From assembly GCF_009812035.1 (NCBI RefSeq), contig NZ_VZIZ01000021.1:1-52277 (forward strand): a stretch of 52,277 bases of DNA, given 5' to 3'. Positions 48,131-52,277 of this stretch are shown here, one piece after another. A model generated the notes under the pieces. That model saw nothing but the letters and a program-made list of their open reading frames with translations, did no database searches and had not been told where the DNA came from. The DNA comes from Psychrobacter nivimaris (GTDB lineage Bacteria; Pseudomonadota; Gammaproteobacteria; Pseudomonadales; Moraxellaceae). A program made the position numbers and the translations under genes. Within the stretch, counting starts at the first letter, position 1. Every line of letters starts with the position of its first letter.

Positions 48131-48243
48131 TTAATGTTTTTTGCTATAAAAGATAGCTTATTTTTTATCAGGTCTATTTGGTACTAATTATTTATGCGTT
48201 GCAAATATATAAAGGTTAATCGATTTCTATAGCTAAAAAAATA

Positions 48244-48708
48244 TTAGTCTCTGTCTAAGTAAATTTTTTCATAATCACCATAAAATTTTGCTAAATACTC
48301 TGTAATACATTTTTCGGCTAGAGTATTGCTATAAGTTTTAGCTTTGTCTCTGTCATAATTACTGATATTGCCACCAGCGAAAACAACTTCGCCCATTTGA
48401 TAACTTGTTCCTAATAATTCTAAAGTTTTATTACTAATATCGAAAGTGGCATGTCCTTCTGGAAACACTGGCGTCATCCATCTTGTTCCATCAAATGCAA
48501 GTAGACACCCGTTCTCATACTTGAACTCAGTAGTGATAGCAGTTGGTGTAACTATTACAGGTTTTTCAGAGGTGGATTTTGGTAGGTGATAGGTAAAGAA
48601 AGGCTCACTGATTTGTTGAGTGAAGGCTTGATGATTAATAGTCGTGCAGCTTGCAAGCAAAGGTAACATAATAAGTAAAACAGAATGGTTGAATAGATTC
48701 TTACGCAT
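48244..48708 (-). CDS. Hypothetical lipoprotein
   Basis: 154 residues with a lipobox LLASC, lipidated Cys at position 21 after a hydrophobic signal. The rest is soluble, with KYENGCLLAFDGTRWMTPVFP and a second and third Cys (68 and ~133). I do not recognise a family. The base composition is more AT-rich than the neighbours. It lies alone between dapE and the oxygenase gene on the same strand. Confidence 0.7.
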   Translation of the reverse strand: MRKNLFNHSVLLIMLPLLASCTTINHQAFTQQISEPFFTYHLPKSTSEKPVIVTPTAITTEFKYENGCLLAFDGTRWMTPVFPEGHATFDISNKTLELLGTSYQMGEVVFAGGNISNYDRDKAKTYSNTLAEKCITEYLAKFYGDYEKIYLDRD

Positions 48709-48765
48709 TATTATTGTCCTTAATTAACAAATCTTACTTAGAGCCGTAGCGAATGATAGATATAC

Positions 48766-49518
48766 TCAGGGCGTAGCAAACAAAACTACAGCATCATCAC
48801 GTCTTAGCCAAGTAGCGATAGAGTAGCGTTGACGATGCGCAATTTGTACTTGATGACGTAAATCGCTATCGAAAATAATCAGTCTATTGGCAACTGGCAT
48901 CACTTCATGGTGCGTGCCATGTTTGTCAACGACCTCTAGTGCACCGCCATCGGCTGCTTCCCAATTATCATTGAGATAAAAAACCGCCGAGATAACACGT
49001 TCATCACGTCCAGCAGGGTTGTCACTGTGCCATTGATAGCCAAAACCAGTCGGATAGCACGCATAATGCGCTTCGCTATGGCGAATACCAGCAAATAAAC
49101 TACGATTGAATAGCGAGGCCAAAGCATTGATGCTTTGTAGATAGTAATAGCCTGCAAAAAAGTTTTCAGTAATCCAGCGTATTCTATCACCGCGAATATC
49201 ACTGATGCGAACACCAGCGGTCAGCTCTGCATCACGATAGTCAACAAAACCGCTTTCTGCTTGTAGTGCTAATAAGGCAGTACTATTGAATACGTCATCA
49301 ATGATGAGCCAGCCGTCAGTGACAAAGGTATCAAGCTGTTTATCCGTCAGCTTATCATCCCAGTCCACCGCAAAGTCAGACATTTGCAATACGTGCTGAG
49401 TAGGAATTTCTTGGCTAACATCATGAGTATTTGGCAGCAGTAATGGTGGATTATCCTGACCTATCGGACGATCAACGACCAACGCTGTCTTGTTAAGGTT
49501 GCTAATAATCTGCGTCAT
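48766..49518 (-). CDS. 2-oxoglutarate/Fe(II)-dependent oxygenase
   Basis: 250 residues. The jelly-roll iron site is readable: His164 and Asp166 in YQWHSDNP, His222 in LRHQV, and Arg231 in RQRYSIATWLRR for binding 2-oxoglutarate. SAVFYLNDNWEAADGGALEV between them is typical of prolyl-4-hydroxylase-like 2OG-FeII_3 domains. The N-terminal ~50 residues are poorly conserved. The substrate is unknown. The gene is divergent from rlmJ. Confidence 0.88.
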   Translation of the reverse strand: MTQIISNLNKTALVVDRPIGQDNPPLLLPNTHDVSQEIPTQHVLQMSDFAVDWDDKLTDKQLDTFVTDGWLIIDDVFNSTALLALQAESGFVDYRDAELTAGVRISDIRGDRIRWITENFFAGYYYLQSINALASLFNRSLFAGIRHSEAHYACYPTGFGYQWHSDNPAGRDERVISAVFYLNDNWEAADGGALEVVDKHGTHHEVMPVANRLIIFDSDLRHQVQIAHRQRYSIATWLRRDDAVVLFATP

Positions 49519-49659
49519 TTCATCTCATTATTATCAATCAGCTGTCAATATACCGTCATTCAATACGTTTTTATTGAAAGCACTTACTAAAACCACATTA
49601 TCTTTTACTCTGCCTATGCTACCATAGATGCAATTTTTCTTATTTAAACTTTTGAGATT

Positions 49660-50547
49660 ATGAACTATAAACACGCCTACCACGCTGGTAACTTTGCTGA
49701 TGTGGTTAAACACATTTTATTGGTACAACTGCTTAATCAACTGGGGCAGAAAAACAAACCTTTTTATGTGCTTGACGCTTATGGCGGTCGTGGACTGTAT
49801 TCACTAAGCAGTGAAGAAGCGCGCAAAACAGGTGAGGCCAAAGGCGGTATTCAAGCTTTTCTAAAAGCAGATACCGAAAAGGCACCAGCTGCTGTCAAAG
49901 ATTATATGGAAGGCATCAAGCAAGCCAAATTCACTTATGACAATAAAGTCTATCCTGGTTCGCCATGGTGGGTGGCCCATCACGTCGAAAAAACCGCCGC
50001 TAAAAAGCCTGATGCTGGCGTGCGTGCTGAGGCTTTTGAAGCCAAAGCGACTGAATACGATGCGTTAAACTATCAGCTACATAAGTTGCCAATTGGTATC
50101 CAGCATCGTGATGCTTTTGAAGGTATTACCGCTGTTATTCCACCAAAAGAAAAGCGCGGTTTGATTTTCCTTGATCCCCCTTATGAGCAAGAGCATAAAG
50201 ACTTTACGCGCCTTATCGACCTATTGGTCGCGGCTTATAACAAGTGGCCACAAGGTACTTATGCGCTTTGGTTCCCAATCAAAAACATCGAAGCCGTAGA
50301 GCTCTTCTATAAAAAGCTCAAACGTACTGAAATGAGACGTCAGCTGGTTTGTGAGCTAAACATTTATCCTAATGATGTTGCAGTTGGTCTGAACGGTACA
50401 GGTCTACTGGTTATCAATCCGCCATGGCAGTTTGATAATCATGCACGTGAGATATTACGTTTCTTACAGCCAGTACTAAAAGTAGAAGACGCGCCAAACT
50501 TGACGCCTGATAGTGCGACCAATGTGCGCTGGCTCGTCGGCGAATAG
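49660..50547 (+). CDS. rlmJ: 23S rRNA (adenine-2030-N6)-methyltransferase
   Basis: 295 residues. It starts MNYKHAYHAGNFADVVKH, the highly conserved RlmJ N-terminus. DAYGGRGLY is the SAM-binding motif and the catalytic DPPY lies at 172-175 in LIFLDPPYEQEHKD. GTYALWFPIKN and GSGL-like GLNGTGLLVINPP follow. It methylates N6 of adenine 2030 in E. coli numbering. Probably co-transcribed with pssA, 26 bp downstream. Confidence 0.95.
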   Translation: MNYKHAYHAGNFADVVKHILLVQLLNQLGQKNKPFYVLDAYGGRGLYSLSSEEARKTGEAKGGIQAFLKADTEKAPAAVKDYMEGIKQAKFTYDNKVYPGSPWWVAHHVEKTAAKKPDAGVRAEAFEAKATEYDALNYQLHKLPIGIQHRDAFEGITAVIPPKEKRGLIFLDPPYEQEHKDFTRLIDLLVAAYNKWPQGTYALWFPIKNIEAVELFYKKLKRTEMRRQLVCELNIYPNDVAVGLNGTGLLVINPPWQFDNHAREILRFLQPVLKVEDAPNLTPDSATNVRWLVGE

Positions 50548-50573
50548 CAATAACGGCCAATAAGGATATTAAG

Positions 50574-51488
50574 ATGACGACTCAGCCACCTATCGGCCAG
50601 CCGAATAATGCACCTGTGAACAATGCGTCCTTAAATGACGGCTCGCTGCAAGATAATGCAGCGACACAGCCACCGTTTATTGATGAGCACGAGTTTAATA
50701 TCCGCCTAGCGGATAACGACAGCTATGATGGTTTGACATTTGAGGTGATTGAAGCTGAAGTAGCCGAAGGTAAGCGAGTGGTTAGTCGCGGTGTTTATTT
50801 GGCACCCAATCTGATCACTACCTTATCGCTACTGTCAGGCTTTTACTCGATTTTGGCGAGTACCCAAGGCGAGTTCTATAGGGCAGCTTTGGCTATCTTT
50901 TTATCCGCTATTCTTGATGGCGCAGATGGACGTGTCGCACGTATGCTCAATGCGCAAAGTCCATTTGGTGAGCAATATGACTCTTTAGCAGATATGCTAG
51001 CGTTTGGCGTTGCCCCTGCTATTTTGATTTATAGCTTTGCTTTAGAGCCATTGGCTCGTATCGGCATTGGCTGTGCGTTTGTCTTTACTGCTTGTGCTGC
51101 TTTTCGCCTTGCACGCTTTAATGTTCAGGTCGGTATCGTCGATAAAAAATACTTTGTTGGTTTGGCAAGTCCGCTTGCTGCCATATTGGTGACGTCCGCT
51201 GTGATGGTTGCAGTCGATCATAACGAGTGGATTGGTCAATATGATACAGCTGTCATGCTATTGTTTGCAGCTTGGGTAGTGACTTGTGGTCTACTGATGG
51301 TCAGCAATGTCAAATACTATAGCTTTAAAGAATTTGACAAAAAGAAAGTACCTTTTGTAGTGCTTATTATTGGGGTGTTAGTCATGAGCATCGTGCTCTA
51401 TGATATTCCTGTTGGTATCTTAGCCATCGGTATTATCTATGCGTTATCAGGTATCGTGACTACGATTAAAACGAAAGTGAAAAGTTAA
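50574..51488 (+). CDS. pssA: CDP-diacylglycerol-serine O-phosphatidyltransferase
   Basis: Membrane enzyme that makes phosphatidylserine, the precursor of phosphatidylethanolamine. 304 residues. The first ~70 are a polar, Asn/Gln-rich extension. The CDP-alcohol transferase motif DGxxAR-x8-Gx3Dx3D lies at residues 118-140 (DGRVAR to YDSLAD). About seven membrane segments follow LAPNLITTLSLLSGFYS. It is of the type II, integral-membrane kind, unlike E. coli PssA. AAGGATA precedes the ATG. Confidence 0.94.
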   Translation: MTTQPPIGQPNNAPVNNASLNDGSLQDNAATQPPFIDEHEFNIRLADNDSYDGLTFEVIEAEVAEGKRVVSRGVYLAPNLITTLSLLSGFYSILASTQGEFYRAALAIFLSAILDGADGRVARMLNAQSPFGEQYDSLADMLAFGVAPAILIYSFALEPLARIGIGCAFVFTACAAFRLARFNVQVGIVDKKYFVGLASPLAAILVTSAVMVAVDHNEWIGQYDTAVMLLFAAWVVTCGLLMVSNVKYYSFKEFDKKKVPFVVLIIGVLVMSIVLYDIPVGILAIGIIYALSGIVTTIKTKVKS

Positions 51489-51511
51489 ACGCTGTATTTA
51501 GATTTTATATA

Positions 51512-51544
51512 AGGGAACTTACCGTCAGGTAAGTTCCTTTTTTT
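51512..51544 (+). terminator. Terminator after pssA
   Basis: 10-bp perfect stem GGAACTTACC/GGTAAGTTCC (51514-51523 with 51528-51537), GTCA loop and T-run. Confidence 0.92.
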
Positions 51545-51700
51545 ACGCACTCTATATACTGCTGAAGTACACCAGCCCATATAAAAAAGCTAAATCTATA
51601 GATATAAAAGACAGTATTTAAAGTTTGATAGCGATAACAATAGGTTAGGTAAATAGAGTATCGCTGATAGAAAATAACTGAGATTATTTATAGAGTTTCC

Positions 51701-51728
51701 TTGTTTTCTATCTAAAACTCCGTATAAT
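51701..51728 (+). promoter_or_regulatory. rRNA operon promoter, distal
   Basis: TTGTTT (51701-51706), 16-bp spacer, TATAAT (51723-51728). Furthest upstream of three sigma-70-like promoters before the 16S gene. Confidence 0.5.
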
Positions 51729-51802
51729 GCCACCCAGTCGAAAGGGAAGTAGGTTACAGGTTTGAGCAATGCAAATTGTTTAAATTAAATAGCAAATACT
51801 TC

Positions 51803-51830
51803 TTGACTAAATAAATATAGCGTCTATAAT
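51803..51830 (+). promoter_or_regulatory. rRNA operon promoter, middle
   Basis: TTGACT (51803-51808), 16-bp spacer, TATAAT (51825-51830). Five of six -35 bases and all -10 bases match consensus. Confidence 0.75.
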
Positions 51831-51922
51831 ACGCACCTCATCAAGACGAGCTGGAGGTAGATAGTGTGTAGATTACACATTAATAACCCAGTTAACTTAT
51901 TGAAACAAATTAAAAAAAGAAG

Positions 51923-51950
51923 TTGACAGACTATTAAAACATGATATGAT
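51923..51950 (+). promoter_or_regulatory. rRNA operon promoter, proximal
   Basis: TTGACA (51923-51928), 16-bp spacer, TATGAT (51945-51950), preceded by an A-rich stretch that resembles an UP element. About 310 nt before mature 16S rRNA. Confidence 0.8.
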
Positions 51951-51959
51951 GGTCAGCTC

Positions 51960-52263
51960 GCTAAATAGGATAAGCCACATTGGCTGACTTGTTTAGTTTG
52001 AAATACTAGCACTGGACGACAGTGTCAGACATTATTTAAAAGCATAACTAAAGAACAACTTGTGTGGATTTTTGCTGATTCAGAATGCTAAAAAATAAAG
52101 TTGACTATCTTTTCTTTTCGGAAAGATTATTAACTATAAAAATTATCATTTAAGACAGCAGAAAAACTCAAAGTTAATTCATTACGAACATAATTTTTAG
52201 CGATTTTGCCAGATTAGATGAGCCAAGTTTAGAAGCTTCTTTAAAGAGCTTCATAGCAAGATT
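51960..52263 (+). other. rRNA leader, transcribed spacer before 16S
   Basis: About 300 nt with no gene. It holds AACTTGTGTGGATTTTTG (52050-52080), which resembles leader segments after boxA in other gammaproteobacteria. A symmetric GAAGCT...AGCTTC element (near 52232-52252) lies just before the 16S start. A clear boxA consensus is not visible. Confidence 0.5.
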
Positions 52264-52277
52264 AAACTGAAGAGTTT
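52264..52277 (+). rRNA. rrs: 16S ribosomal RNA, first 14 nt (partial)
   Basis: The window ends AAACTGAAGAGTTT, which equals the first 14 bases of bacterial 16S rRNA (AAAUUGAAGAGUUU in E. coli, one difference), normally followed by GATCATGGCTCAG. The upstream tandem promoters support this. The gene is cut by the window edge. Confidence 0.85.

Overview
The window looks like a chromosomal contig from a Psychrobacter-type gammaproteobacterium (Moraxellaceae). This is inferred from the AT-leaning base composition, the compact rpmF-fabD-fabG-acpP cluster without plsX/fabH, the pyrB plus inactive-dihydroorotase pair, a three-subunit proton-pumping transhydrogenase, and the general style of the proteins. 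No marker gene is complete enough to prove it. The right edge stops 14 nt into a 16S rRNA gene, directly after tandem rRNA promoters, so the window probably ends where an assembly broke at an rRNA repeat. The left edge lies in decayed DNA.

Layout. 1-1460: a degraded end with a start-less fragment resembling a Fic-associated (VbhA-type) antitoxin, about 750 bp without genes, and an epmC gene cut off at its metal-binding HExxH motif. 1640-6152: yceD-rpmF, fabD-fabG-acpP (ribosome and fatty-acid synthesis) and a BON-LysM protein (Kbp-like). 6299-10045: queG (tRNA queuosine), nnr (NAD(P)HX repair) and a secreted DUF4124 protein. 10916-14396: ilvB-ilvH-ilvC for branched-chain amino acids, behind a long leader. 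14694-18823: a small membrane protein, a cold-shock protein with a long 5' leader, a DUF421 protein and etfB-etfA. 19030-20913: an SPOUT RNA methyltransferase and fbp. 21303-24187: pyrB, a catalytically dead pyrC' and a DUF2127 protein. 24266-28896 (minus strand): a CPA1 antiporter, a DUF2254 protein and a YihY-family protein, the last two overlapping. 29144-31246: wrbA, DUF2069 and DUF3108 genes. 31724-33787: groES-groEL under a textbook sigma-32 promoter.

34095-37374 is the most rearranged part. An AsnC/Lrp-type regulator faces an EamA transporter followed by an aspartate/aromatic aminotransferase gene. An IS3-family element (36144-37331) sits inside that aminotransferase gene. It has replaced roughly 210 codons, leaving only the first ~170 codons and the last ~13, and there is no target-site duplication. 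37400-51488 holds a glutathione transferase, yaaA, pntAA-pntAB-pntB, a thioesterase-like protein, iscX, a GyrI-like protein, a Fur-boxed FecA-type receptor, dapE, a lipoprotein, a 2OG-Fe(II) oxygenase, rlmJ and pssA. 51700-52277 is the rRNA promoter/leader region and the first bases of 16S rRNA.

Most of the window is ordinary core metabolism. I do not see a clear novel defence or biosynthetic system. The observations most worth a second look are the IS-scarred aminotransferase locus, the truncated epmC beside an orphan antitoxin fragment, the PyrB/PyrC' pair, the hairpins around the ilv genes, a possible 19-residue membrane peptide gene after pntB, and the DUF2254-YihY overlap.
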